Positions 35,124-44,566 of a stretch of 64,000 nucleotides of DNA are shown here, in pieces. How positions within the stretch are numbered: position 1 is the first letter of the stretch; every line of letters begins with the position of its first letter. Made by a program: the position numbers and the translations under genes. The notes under the pieces were generated by a model, which worked only from the letters and a program-made list of their open reading frames with translations, ran no database searches and was not told the DNA's origin. Origin of the DNA: Sordariomycetes sp. S80-01Y (taxonomy: Eukaryota; Ascomycota; Sordariomycetes); NCBI GenBank assembly GCA_037042185.1, contig JAXQJY010000024.1:930001-994000 (forward strand), read 5' to 3'.

Positions 35124-36344
35124 TTAAGGGAGTGAGATGTCCCTGATTTTATAGGCATAGGCCCCATAAGACCTCTTCTGCTTCTTGGTGGCCGGCTGCG
35201 GTGCGTTGGAAGCTTGGTTTGGACGCTTTACTGGCCCATCCTTGCTCCAGACGGCGTCTTCCACCTTCCTGAGGCGCTGTTCGAGCTTGACAAGCGAATC
35301 AATCTTGATTTCCTCCAGATTTTTGACACGCTGCTGAAGATCCATGATACAGCTCTTGAGAGACTCAAGTTCATCTGAGCCACTTGAGTCGTGATGGCCG
35401 GATTGTCTGGCCTGGTTGACGCCAGCCCCCGGAATAGTGAAAAGATTACCCCTGCCCAGACTGGAGACCATGCCTGCGATCTCACCGGGGATGGAGCCCT
35501 TTGGATCAAGGAACCTCATTGCCAGAATCTCGTAGGGCTCCGGAAGATACCCGGACCATGGGTCACCATCTTTGTTCCAGGGGTTGTTCCTGTTGTTGAA
35601 ATACGCAATTGTGTCCAGATCGAGGACCACACTGGCGCTGCGTATGAGCTCAGTCTCGGTAAGGTGAGCGTACTTTCCAGCACTCTTCATCTCCTTCATA
35701 GCTTTCTTGATGGTTCCGACGACGTCGTTGTACAGTGCTGCAAGGTCGTTGACCGGGTTCGGCTGGCCATCACTGGGGAGAAAATCTAGGCCAGCGAGGC
35801 GGAATTCAAGAGTGTAGGACTTGATTGCATCCATCTCAGTCCATGCATTTCGGAGGGTGACGCTGTTGAATCGTACGTAGCCAATGCTGAGTAAATTGCC
35901 GTCGTTGTCTTGCGCTTCGAGGCGCTGGTTAGAGAACTTGATGTCATTGAGGTTGAAATCGTCAAGGGAAGGTGTCTTTCTGCCAGGAACATAGGAGATT
36001 CCCACTACTGTCGGCGATCTTCCAGTTTGGCTGACTTGACTGTTGGTCTCGTTGTCGGTTTCGTCATTGTCATAATCCAAATCATCGGAATAGGAGTTTT
36101 CAGACTGGGCTCGCTGGGTGCTGTGGGAAGATGCGCCGTTTTCGATAGCGGAATCATTGTCCTCGGAGTAATGAGAATGAGAAGGGTCAGAGCCGGAAAG
36201 ATGAGAGGCAAGATAATCGGATCCAGAAACGTCGGAACTAGTGACCCCGGAACAGCAGTTATCAGAGTTAATGGAATGCTCGTCGTACTGATCTACCGAG
36301 ACGACGCCGGAGCCCGTGCCTGGGTTAGAAACGGAATCAGACAT
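35124..36344 (-). CDS. Unrecognised acidic/coiled-coil protein (paralogue A)
   Basis: A single exon encodes 406 aa; I do not recognise the family. Residues 1-110 are Ser/Asp/Glu/Asn-rich and disordered-like. Residues 120-300 form a compact, apparently globular region with PSLDDFNLNDIKFSNQ, GYVRFNS and WSGYLPEPYEILAMRFLDP. Residues 330-372 look like a coiled coil (ESLKSCIMDLQQRVKNLEEI). The tail has a basic cluster, TKKQKR, that could be a nuclear localisation signal. About half of residues 125-182 are identical to a decayed copy on the opposite strand at 38.2 kb. Context (tRNA, AT-rich tract, repeats) suggests a lineage-specific gene. A role in the nucleus is a guess only. Confidence 0.65.
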   Translation of the reverse strand: MSDSVSNPGTGSGVVSVDQYDEHSINSDNCCSGVTSSDVSGSDYLASHLSGSDPSHSHYSEDNDSAIENGASSHSTQRAQSENSYSDDLDYDNDETDNETNSQVSQTGRSPTVVGISYVPGRKTPSLDDFNLNDIKFSNQRLEAQDNDGNLLSIGYVRFNSVTLRNAWTEMDAIKSYTLEFRLAGLDFLPSDGQPNPVNDLAALYNDVVGTIKKAMKEMKSAGKYAHLTETELIRSASVVLDLDTIAYFNNRNNPWNKDGDPWSGYLPEPYEILAMRFLDPKGSIPGEIAGMVSSLGRGNLFTIPGAGVNQARQSGHHDSSGSDELESLKSCIMDLQQRVKNLEEIKIDSLVKLEQRLRKVEDAVWSKDGPVKRPNQASNAPQPATKKQKRSYGAYAYKIRDISLP

Positions 36345-36654
36345 CGTGGAGCAAGATTCGGCAATGCTTGTTCGTATGCAATTTAGGCAGGCTTTCCTGT
36401 TAGAATGGGGCGCGGTATCGGGAGTCGAGGTCTGAGAGAAGAAGGCGAAGAGAATCCGTCGATTTAAGCTACCGCGGGGACCGGTGGTGAAGGACCGTTA
36501 ACGTTGCTGCTGCTGAGGGTGGTACTGCCGAGGTAAGAGAGAAGAAAGTGAGAGGGAAATGAGGAACTTATATAGTAAGTCTGTTGAAGGTATCCGGCTA
36601 GGGGCCTCCTGACGGAAACGGAAGAATAGCAGGCACCAGCACTCTACGAAAAAG

Positions 36655-36718
36655 GACGTTGGGCGAAGTTCGTCTGGACTTCAGACGTTGGGCGAAATTC
36701 GTCTGGACTTCAGACGAA
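36655..36718. repeat. Two tandem 29-bp repeats ending in an inverted repeat
   Basis: The unit GACGTTGGGCGAARTTCGTC plus TGGACTTCA occurs at 36655-36683 and 36684-36712 with one mismatch, followed by GACGAAC. Within and after the second copy, TTCGTCTG and CAGACGAA form 8-bp inverted arms around a 5-bp spacer (GACTT). The first copy also carries the left arm. The arrangement resembles a pair of operator sites about 310-370 bp upstream of paralogue A. Confidence 0.75.
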
Positions 36719-36919
36719 CAACAGCTGTTTAACCGCGGTGACTGCGACTCTATGACCGCATGACACAGAAAAACGTACACACCGCTGTTTTCTTCCCCCA
36801 TCTTCGTCTCGTCTCGTCTCTTCTCAACATGGTTTTTCCTTCCTGCGGGCCTCTAATATCGTCCGTTGATGCCGCCCAGGCAGCATCGATGGGCGAAAAG
36901 CATAGGGAGTTTCATTTGA

Positions 36920-37200
36920 TTTAAAGCATAAAGGAGTGCAGCCTGAGGGCTTCCGGTGGGAGACCCTTAGGGTCAACAAGTCAAGAAATTAAATCAAGGC
37001 CTACCATATTTACACCATAATTAAATAAACCGGAGAGGATATTAAAGAGGTATACTAGAAGTAAATTAAGCTAATAGATAATCTTAAACTCCTTAGAGGT
37101 AACTCCTAGTATCTAGGTATAATCTCTAGGTTTCTATAACCAGTGTTAAGGGCTAGCCTCGGGCTTGTTAAACCAGAAGGTAGCTAAATTAAGTCTATCT
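36920..37200. repeat. AT-rich tract, probably RIP-mutated repeat relic
   Basis: Base composition changes abruptly from GC-rich to TA-rich with many TA dinucleotides (for example TTAAATAAACC, GGTATACTAGAAG). The surrounding kilobases do not look like this. In ascomycetes such islands usually come from repeat-induced point mutation of old repeats. No element family can be identified and no ends are visible. Confidence 0.5.
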
Positions 37201-37602
37201 CAAGATAAAGAAGAAGAGAAGAAATCCCTGCGTGTTCGCTGCTCAGGGGAAATTTGTTTTGATCCCACTCTTGCACCGAGACACTACGATAGTGAAATCG
37301 CATCCTTCTTGGCCGCCTCTAAACAAATTACACTCTCAGAGATCGAAATAATATTTCTTGTCATTTCGATTCATCTCGTATCATTTCCACAAAGATTAAT
37401 ATATCTTGCGGTGGCTCAAGCCAGTGTGCCAACAAGCCCCTACTGTGTCCACCACTACGTGCCAATCTCATCTGCCCCAAGTACTACATATAGTAAGTAT
37501 ATTTCTTTGGATTCTGTTTCTTTTTAGCTTATATAATCATTTGCTAAATTTCAGAGCTCCCATTAGAAAAGAACCAAAGTTTCTAACTTTCTCCTTCCTC
37601 TA

Positions 37603-37708
37603 TCCATCCCACCTCCTCTCTCCATCCCACCTCCTCTCTCCATCCCACCTCCTCTCTCCATCCCACCTCCTCTCTCCATCCCACCTCCTCTCTCCCTCCC
37701 ACCTCCAC
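37603..37708 (+). repeat. 18-bp polypyrimidine minisatellite
   Basis: Five perfect copies of the 18-bp unit TCCATCCCACCTCCTCTC (37603-37692) are followed by a degenerate sixth (TCCCTCCCACCTCC). Apart from one or two A residues per unit the strand is all pyrimidine. It lies about 170 bp upstream of the start of decayed paralogue B. The open frame through it is an artefact of the unit length being divisible by three. Confidence 0.9.
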
Positions 37709-37880
37709 TTCACTTCGTAACCTTTGTTGCGCACGTTATAAAATCATTTTCCCACGCCTTCTATTGCGTATGCGCTCTTAAACATATCTTGCGATCTTTT
37801 CTCCTATCTTCTACATCAACCAAAAGCCCGTTTTCGCGGCATCCAGAGCGCACAGCCTCTACAAGGAAGCCTACGCATCC

Positions 37881-38426
37881 ATGCCTGCGCCTACCGACGA
37901 CCCCATGGATCCTGATCTTGATCTAGACGGACACAAGACTGTCGATGGCAAACAAGACTCCAACGCTAGCCACGGATTCGCGGACGATGTCGAATCCAAC
38001 CCCGGCAATGCCAACATTGAAGACTTTACCCCCGACTCTGACCAATCCGACGACGAGAACATGGCTACAATCGCTGAAGGTATCAAAATTAATCCTTCTA
38101 ACAAAGCAGAGAGCAAAGCTAATGTAATGAAGCCGGCGAGGATGTAGTTTCAGCAACGACATCGAAGACGCGCAGGCAAGCAGCCGGTGAAGCAACCCGT
38201 GGTCCCCAAAGAGAACATACCTTCTCTTGACAACTTCAGACTCGACGACGTAAAGTTCCTTAGTGGACCGCTCGAAGTTGCAAACGATAAAGGAAAGTTA
38301 TTTACCTTGGCCTATGTCCGTCTCAACAGCGCGAGTAACCAAAAGGCATTGACCGAAGACCATGCGATCAAGGCCTGTACTCTCGAATTCCGCAGCACCT
38401 TAGTCATCCATAGTCACATGTGGTGA
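37881..38426 (+). pseudogene. Decayed, shortened relative of the 35.1-kb protein (paralogue B)
   Basis: The frame opens with ATG at 37881 in good leader context and encodes an acidic segment (DFTPDSDQSDDEN) like the N-terminus of paralogue A. An in-frame stop at 38145 follows. The same frame then continues as PSLDNFRLDDVKF, YVRLNS and TLEFR, matching residues 125-182 of paralogue A at roughly half of positions. Shortly after, at the homologous point, it diverges and ends at 38426. No intron of normal length bridges the stop, and the globular C-terminal half and coiled coil are missing. It is most likely a broken old duplicate, or a shortened gene using another start. Confidence 0.7.
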
Positions 38427-38627
38427 CCGCGTGGCTACAAACGCCTCGCGGCCCTCCACACTCTCTTAATTTGAACAACCAATTCAACCCATCTGTGACC
38501 ACCTCAAAGTGTTACAACAGGCAATAGCACAACAAGATTTGGTCCTCTTTGCACCGTAGTTTCTAAAGGTTTTAGAAAAGATATGGTCCAGATGTACTTC
38601 CAGAGGTTGATGAATTTGGACATACAG

Positions 38628-39548
38628 CTACAGTGTGGTGACAACGTCTGAATCATGAACATCCATCAGAACCATACAGCCCGGAGCGTGTGCCATAACG
38701 GTACCTTTCAAGCTTGACCTCATGACAGCGTCTTGGGGAGTGACACCACAACCCCAAAAGACCGGTACTTCGTCCTGGGAACCCAAGGACTGACCCAGAG
38801 GTTGACCTGTGATTCCCAAAGGAGAGTCTCCCCACTCCGGCACGTCGATATCTTTAATTCCAAGGCGCTCAACTGCACCCCAGCCCCAGTCTAGCGGCTC
38901 TCCATGCATGGTGGCATAGACTCTGGTTATGTCCCGGACCTTTTCGATCTGTGATGCGGGATAGACGCGCATCGACACCACAGCCGTACCGCCCGTGAAA
39001 ACACCAGCTGGAAGCAGTGGTAGGGTGGTGCGATACATGGCAACGTTGCGACCGAGTACCGTGTGTCTTGGAGGCAGGCCGGCAGCAGTGAGGGCAGTCT
39101 CAAAGCTGAACGAGCAGCCGATCAAAAAGGCAACATGGTCATCTGTCCAATCTTCGACGATATCAGTGTATCTGTCTTTCTTGACATTTCCATTGTCGTA
39201 GACGTTGTATCTGGGCGCGTCGCGGCGAATGTCAACGTTTCGAAGCATATCCTTGCCGTCAACACCCGGAATGTATGAATTGAATGTAGAAAAGCTCCCC
39301 GGTTTTGTCGATTCTCCGACTAGAGGACATGGCACTGGATTTCGTTGGCAAAGAAGGCGGAAGTCGGTTGCGTATCGAGATGGCAGCACGATCAGGTTTG
39401 TTTGAACGTATCCCGGGGCCAGCCCTGAAGTCACTGTGCAGGAGTTTGCCCGAGCCGCGAGCCGGACGTCCTGACCTGTCTTCAGCAGTGGCCCAGAAAG
39501 CGCATCAGGTAGCTGACCTGCTTTCGTGGTAGTGGCTGCCGTCTGCAT
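38628..39548 (-). CDS. DUF1445 / YcsI-type hydro-lyase (D-glutamate cyclase family)
   Basis: A single exon from the ATG at 39548 encodes 306 aa. The sequence has the family's core: GYVQTNLIVLPSRYATDF, RDAPRYNVY, DDHVAFLIGCSFSFETAL, VFTGGTAVVSMR and VPVFWGCGVTPQDAV, with HAPGCMVLMDV near the end. Members of this family are bacterial and fungal putative hydro-lyases, and the mammalian DGLUCY protein contains the domain and cyclises D-glutamate to 5-oxo-D-proline. Here the substrate is unknown, and no targeting signal is evident. Length is slightly above the usual 260-290. Its start lies 880 bp from that of a divergent Zn2Cys6 regulator, a layout common for enzyme/regulator pairs. Confidence 0.82.
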   Translation of the reverse strand: MQTAATTTKAGQLPDALSGPLLKTGQDVRLAARANSCTVTSGLAPGYVQTNLIVLPSRYATDFRLLCQRNPVPCPLVGESTKPGSFSTFNSYIPGVDGKDMLRNVDIRRDAPRYNVYDNGNVKKDRYTDIVEDWTDDHVAFLIGCSFSFETALTAAGLPPRHTVLGRNVAMYRTTLPLLPAGVFTGGTAVVSMRVYPASQIEKVRDITRVYATMHGEPLDWGWGAVERLGIKDIDVPEWGDSPLGITGQPLGQSLGSQDEVPVFWGCGVTPQDAVMRSSLKGTVMAHAPGCMVLMDVHDSDVVTTL

Positions 39549-40427
39549 TATGTATATTGTAAAGGTAATGAATCGCTAAGTGGGAAGAATCAGGCAATGG
39601 GATATGATCTTTTGGGATGTCGTTGATGTGTTTCTTATACTGTTGCGACTGGGTCTCCGCAGATGATAAGAGAACACTTAGACGGAGTTCTGCCTCCGCG
39701 CGTGCACCACAATTACAGTGACAGATGCACCGCAACCACTAGAAGAAGACAGTCAATTGCTCAGCTTGAGCTTCAATCTTGCTTTTACATATTGCATTGG
39801 GAAACCATATGGTTGTGATTTTGACATTCTTGCTTCCGTTAGCTTGACGCGGAGGTGCTGGAACCTACTCAAGCTTGTGAATGGCCCTGGGCACCAGTGT
39901 GAGATAGCGTGCAAGTCATAAATCTCAATTAGGTCGAATAGTGAGTTACAAGCGAGCAGCGAGACAGGGTTGTCCGCGTTGAACGCACTAGACAGCGCTT
40001 CGTGTGTGGGTGTGATCGCAACACACGGCTGTGCAGCCCCTTCAGAACGCAAGGAGAGTAGTCCTGAAGGATGCAGCCAAGTCACCTTGCAATCTGTTCT
40101 ACCAACCCTGCTCCAGTGACCAAAGCCTGATGAGTGACCACAACTGCCCTGTGCTGAGGTATGAAAGGCTGAGCGGGGATCCTGATGAGAGCGGTGGACG
40201 AAGTCCGTCCCGACCCACATTTACTATCACGCTAGTCGCTTTCGGGTGTGGGGCAGCGCCACTACATTATCACATGACCTGGAACGACGGGTACAACCTA
40301 TCTGAACTTCCTCTATCGCTCCAAGCCAACATAGCTCATTCTTGCCAGTACCCATTGGAACCTCCATCACTCTAACCTATGGTTGCTATTCCGGACAGCA
40401 TGTGTTTATGGGAGGCTCCTAGTGATT
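39549..40427. promoter_or_regulatory. Divergent promoter region DUF1445 enzyme / Zn2Cys6 regulator
   Basis: The head-to-head spacing is about 880 bp. Short frames here are not credible genes. I did not identify a specific CGG-type binding site with confidence. Confidence 0.45.
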
Positions 40428-42590
40428 ATGGAGAAGAGCCTTTCTCAAGATGAACCCGCAGGCCACAAGCGGGAATCGTCCCTGATCTCGTAGGTTTCAT
40501 GCCAGCACTGCAGCAGCAAGCTGACCCTCTTCCTTTTCGAACAACAGTTGCGAGAGATGTCGCCGTCGAAAGATCAAGTGTGACCGCCTCCAAACCTGCT
40601 CAAGATGCCAGAAGGCGGGCATTGTTTGCCGCCGGACCGGGACAGGGGAGAAGCAAAGGTCAGTCGGTAGGCCGTCGCGAAGAGCCAAAAAGTCTCCTTT
40701 TAGCAACACCCATTAATCCTCTTCTCGGACAGACCTCTTCCTCGGAGCTATGTTCAAGCTTTGGAGGGCCAACTCACGTCGCTCAGAGTCTTCATAAAGA
40801 AGCTAGCCGATGCCTCCCCGGATTCGCGGGAGGAAATGCTAGCAGAGTTCAAAACAGACCCGTCAAGTACTCAAGAGACGACTGTATCTGAGGGCCGACT
40901 CGTGCCGGGAACTGTTGGAGAGACAAGCCAGGAGGCCAATGCTATACAAAATGCTACACTGGCACGCTCACGTGCCGGGCAGATGAGACGTCGGGCTGAG
41001 AGTACACGCTCTCATTTCTACGGTGGCACTAGCTCCTTCCATATCTATCAGACCGATCACTCATCCGGTCTATCGTCCGATGTTGTGGATGATTTGACGA
41101 GCTCTGGTGGAGTACCTGAGCTGCATCCAGAAGCATCGTACTCGGTCAACGCACCGGTTTACTTTGCACCCCATGACGATACTTCACAGCATTTTATGGC
41201 ATCCTACTTCAAGCACCAATATCAACACTCGATGTGCGTATATCGGGAATTCTTCCTGCGGGACTACGACTCGGATAACGGGCGGTACTACTCCGATCTC
41301 CTGCTCTTCGCGATATGTGCTGTGGGGGCTACGGCAACTGGAAACTCTGCAGACCTGCCTCTCAGCCATGTGTTCGCTTCTCAAGCCGAGTTTCTCCTTC
41401 ATGAAGCATTGGACAAGCCCGATCTCACAGTCCTGCAAGCTCTGCTACTCCTTGGACAGCGCGAAATCAGTCAACGTCATGCCTCCCGTGGCTGGCTCTA
41501 CTGCGGGATGGCGTTTAGGCTAGCTCACGAAATGGGGCTACACCTTGACCCCAGCAACTGGGACGGCACCTTCTCAGCCGAGATTGACCGAGAGGTTCTT
41601 CGCCGCGTTTACTGGGCTGCCTTTGTCGTAGACAAACAACTCAGCCTGCACTTTGGACGACCTCCGGCTCTACATCCTTACGAATCAGACGTACGAAATA
41701 CTGTCCGCATTCCTTATCCTCCCGACTGGGAGAGCTTGCTAGATACCTACATTGCCCCTAAAATGTCTGCCACGGCGTATGAAGACGGACTAGCCGTGGC
41801 TGGTTCTTTCATCTACCATGCCGAACTTGCAAAGATCCAGCATACTATGATTGCCGATCTCTTCGAGAATAGACGGAAAAACGCAGACAATGCCGTCATA
41901 GCTGCCACCATACACAACATTCACTTGTCATTGGAGAAGTGGCTGGCTGGGTTGCCGAAAAAGCTATATTGGAGCCAGTGGACTCTTGGTCAAGTGCCAG
42001 CTCCTGTACTTCATCTTCAGTAAGTGCGGTGACACAGATGCAATGGTCAGAACTGACAGCGCTGAAGTATGCGGTTTCATACGACCATGATGATTCTACA
42101 TCGCCCACCGCAGCATCTCTTCTCAGAGCCAAGCGTTTCTACTAGCGAAGACGTAGAGATATGCCAGGAGTCCCTTCAAGCACTCTGTCGTCTCTTGAGA
42201 TCTTATGCACGACAATATCACTATCATCATCTGCCATTGGACTTTGTGCACACACTGTCTACGGCAGCTAGCGTTATACTCATGGAAAGATACTTCAACT
42301 CCACAGCCCCTATGCCAGAGACCACTCCTTCTCGCGCCACTGTATTGATTCAGGAGGCTATGGAGTCTGTAAAGGATACTCACCCCTGTATTTCCGAAAT
42401 CATGGAGAGCTTTGAGAGAGCGACGCGCCCACAGCCTTCGACCATCCCAGATCTCAACCCGCTCATGGGCTCGGGGCTCATGGATTGGTCGTTTGCTGAT
42501 TTTCCTGCGTCGGCTGTCAATGGAGAAGCCGGCCTCTTCCTAACGGATGAAGCTCTGGATGGGATGAAGGAAGCCACGGGCAACCAATAG
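40428..42590 (+). CDS. Zn2Cys6 transcription factor with fungal_trans domain
   Basis: Four exons join in phase: 40428-40489, 40548-40658, 40733-42019 and 42068-42590, giving 660 aa. Splicing assembles the DNA-binding domain: C22-x2-C25-RRRKIK-C32-x5-C38-x2-C41-x6-C48. A linker and coiled segment follow (SYVQALEGQLTSLRVFIKKL). The middle-homology domain contains YSDLLLFAICAVGA, LLLLGQREISQRHASRGWLY, GMAFRLAHEMGLHLDPSNW and DREVLRRVYWAAFVVDKQLS. The first two introns carry CTGAC or CTTTTAG-type 3' signals; the short first exon (MEKSLSQDEPAGHKRE) is the least certain. It acts in the nucleus as a sequence-specific regulator. The divergent DUF1445 enzyme is a plausible target by position only. Confidence 0.85.
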
Positions 42591-43149
42591 GCTCGAACTA
42601 CCGCTTCGGCTATGCTGATTGGGAGGAAGTAAAGAGCCTGAAGACCAGACGAAGCCGCGCCCTATGACCGCAACGCCGCGCAACTAGTCCTCCAACTGTG
42701 TTCTACCTTTTGGCCAATGCAATATTGAGTCACGCGCAAAGACGGCGCACATCTCTCTATTTGAAAAATGTGCATTTGCATAATTTTACACACGTGGCAC
42801 TTGGGTCCAGACTTCTGCAAAGATCCTTGTGAAGAACTGTTTGGAGGATGGAGGGAGAGCGAGGCGAATTAAGTCGAGAAGGGCGTTATCGCTTTGCTAG
42901 TCATGAAAAAATTCCTGACTGTCGATAAACATGCGTCCTTTTTCTTGAGTAACACGCTCAAATGCCTGATCGGTTGCATGTACGCCTGGTCACACGTCCG
43001 ATTAATTGCACGTCCATCTAATATGTGACAACAAATTGCACTTTTGCTGCGCGTCGCTGGATATCTCCAAGTATCTCAGTCGAGAACACGAGAACTCGAG
43101 ATCTGTGCGCACGCTATTGGACTGTAAAGGGTAGCGCAACAATTCTCGG
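42591..43149. other. Intergenic region before the Hsp70-like relic
   Basis: About 560 bases hold no supportable gene. It is where the missing N-terminal ATPase half of the Hsp70-like gene would be expected, but no trace is recognisable. Confidence 0.4.
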
Positions 43150-44190
43150 GTCCTCCTTGGGATGGTGTGGAACTCCCAGCTATCACAAACGACCCGAATC
43201 TGGAAGCTCAACACAAGGAGCATTACTCCACCAAAACAAAGAGCATTCTTTTGTCTCATCACGACTGGAAGCGCATATTCGACCCGGTGGTTAAGAAAGT
43301 CATCAATCTAGTGCGTGACCAGGCAGCAGACGCTAAGAGTGTGCGACCTATCAAGGTGCTCATCCTGGTCGGAGGGCTTGGAGAGTCTGAGTACCTATCG
43401 GACGGACTCAAGGGTTTCTGCAGACGGAATGGCATCTGGATGACATCTCCAAGCGAGGGAGCGTAAGTCAAAACTGCGAATATGTCCCAAGGCGACACGA
43501 ACTGACAGTACCTCTAGTTGGTCAGCGGTCGTGCGTGGTGCAGTTCTCCGAGGCCTGGAGGATGATATCATCAGACGTTCCAGGAGCCGGAGGCACTACG
43601 GAATTGTCGTGATGTAAACTTATGACCCGTATAAACACGATCATATCCCACAAGATGGACAGCACGTCTATTTCTACACCGAACCTGAGACAGAAGTTTC
43701 ATACATGAGCGGCATGATGGATTGGGCCATTGCGCGGGTAAGTTCCATCGTTGGTCGAAAAGTTGTTACCAGGCTCATCAATTACCAGGGGCAGGTGATG
43801 CTGCCAGACTCAGACTTCAATTTATCTGTCTACACATCATTCAGTTTAAATGCCAAGAAGGACCCGAAGTTCGCTGTGCATCTGTACGCTTGCGGAGAGG
43901 CCTCGCCTCCGATTGCGTGCGATGAGTCAAGTAAGTCGGAGCCCACATCGATGCCCGAGAAATGAAAACCTGATATGTGCCCAGAAATCGAGCCTGTGGG
44001 AGAACAAGTCTCTTGCTCTGTTGAGAACATTGACTGGGACTCCACTATCAAGAGGGCACCAAGCGGCAAATATTACTATCATGTAGATCTCATTGTTCAG
44101 CTTCGTCCGGCTGACAAGCTTGGACTGATGACAATGAAGATCATTCACGATGGGGTCATGGTTGGCGAAGGGGAATTGGAAGTACGATAG
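43150..44190 (+). pseudogene. Hsp70-like (HSPA12-type) gene, truncated and decayed
   Basis: The frame contains WKRIFDPVVKKVINLVRDQ and KVLILVGGLGESEYLSDGL, the phosphate-2/adenosine region of fungal Hsp70-like ATPases. After an intron (43463-43517) come WSAVVRGAVLRGLEDDI and RHYGIVV. An in-frame TAA interrupts the coding shortly after, at about 43615. Coding-like sequence then continues (FYTEPETEVSYMSG, VMLPDSDFNLSVYTSF, ASPPIACDES). Two further intron-like segments are at 43738-43788 and about 43931-43984, and the sequence ends at a stop at 44188-44190. The N-terminal half with the DxGT nucleotide-binding motif is absent. This family is greatly expanded in filamentous fungi and loses copies often. 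Confidence 0.7.
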
Positions 44191-44566
44191 ATTACGATCC
44201 ACGCACCTCGATAGCCCGACTGCGTGTGGTGGCACGGAGAATGAGAGCTTGCAGGGCGAGTACTATTAGATACAAGAAATTGGAATTAGTCACTTTGTTG
44301 TTGTTGGATATAAGGCTAACCAACTTATTCGAAAGCGTGTGTGTACCGGACAATGTATTTCCCACCCGCTTTATCTCAAACCAGCACTCATGCTTGTCTT
44401 GAACTATCCATTGTACAGAAAATGTAAAAAAGGCAGGACTTCATCTACCCTGATAAGGTTGTACTAATAGAGTCCATCCCCATCACGGTCGTCCGGAGTT
44501 CCGGGGGGAAGTCACCATCCTCTGACGGCGGACATGTGAAAACCTAAGCTACATTTGTAATATTTT
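44191..44566. other. Intergenic, convergent 3' flanks
   Basis: About 376 bases lie between the Hsp70-like relic and the second regulator. I see nothing in it. Confidence 0.4.

Larger units (their letters stand above)
36345..37880. other. Repeat-bearing divergent intergenic region between paralogues A and B
   Basis: This 1.5-kb region separates the two divergent relatives. It contains a two-copy 29-bp repeat with an inverted repeat, an AT-rich RIP-like tract and a polypyrimidine minisatellite, each listed separately. The leader of paralogue A (36345-36560) contains GCTGCTGCTG-type triplets. Confidence 0.6.

Noticed and set aside
36920-37200. Identifiable transposon or virus-like element
   Set aside because: No terminal repeats, target-site duplication or element protein can be recognised; only the base composition suggests an old repeat.
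37603-37708. CRISPR-like array
   Set aside because: The units are contiguous without spacers and the genome is fungal; it is a minisatellite.
37406-37720. Open frame with repeated SHLLSP
   Set aside because: It is produced by the 18-bp minisatellite, whose length is a multiple of three.
38145-38190. An intron bridging the stop in paralogue B
   Set aside because: The nearest donor/acceptor pair spans only 30 nt, and the next candidate (74 nt) breaks the frame, so splicing does not explain the stop.
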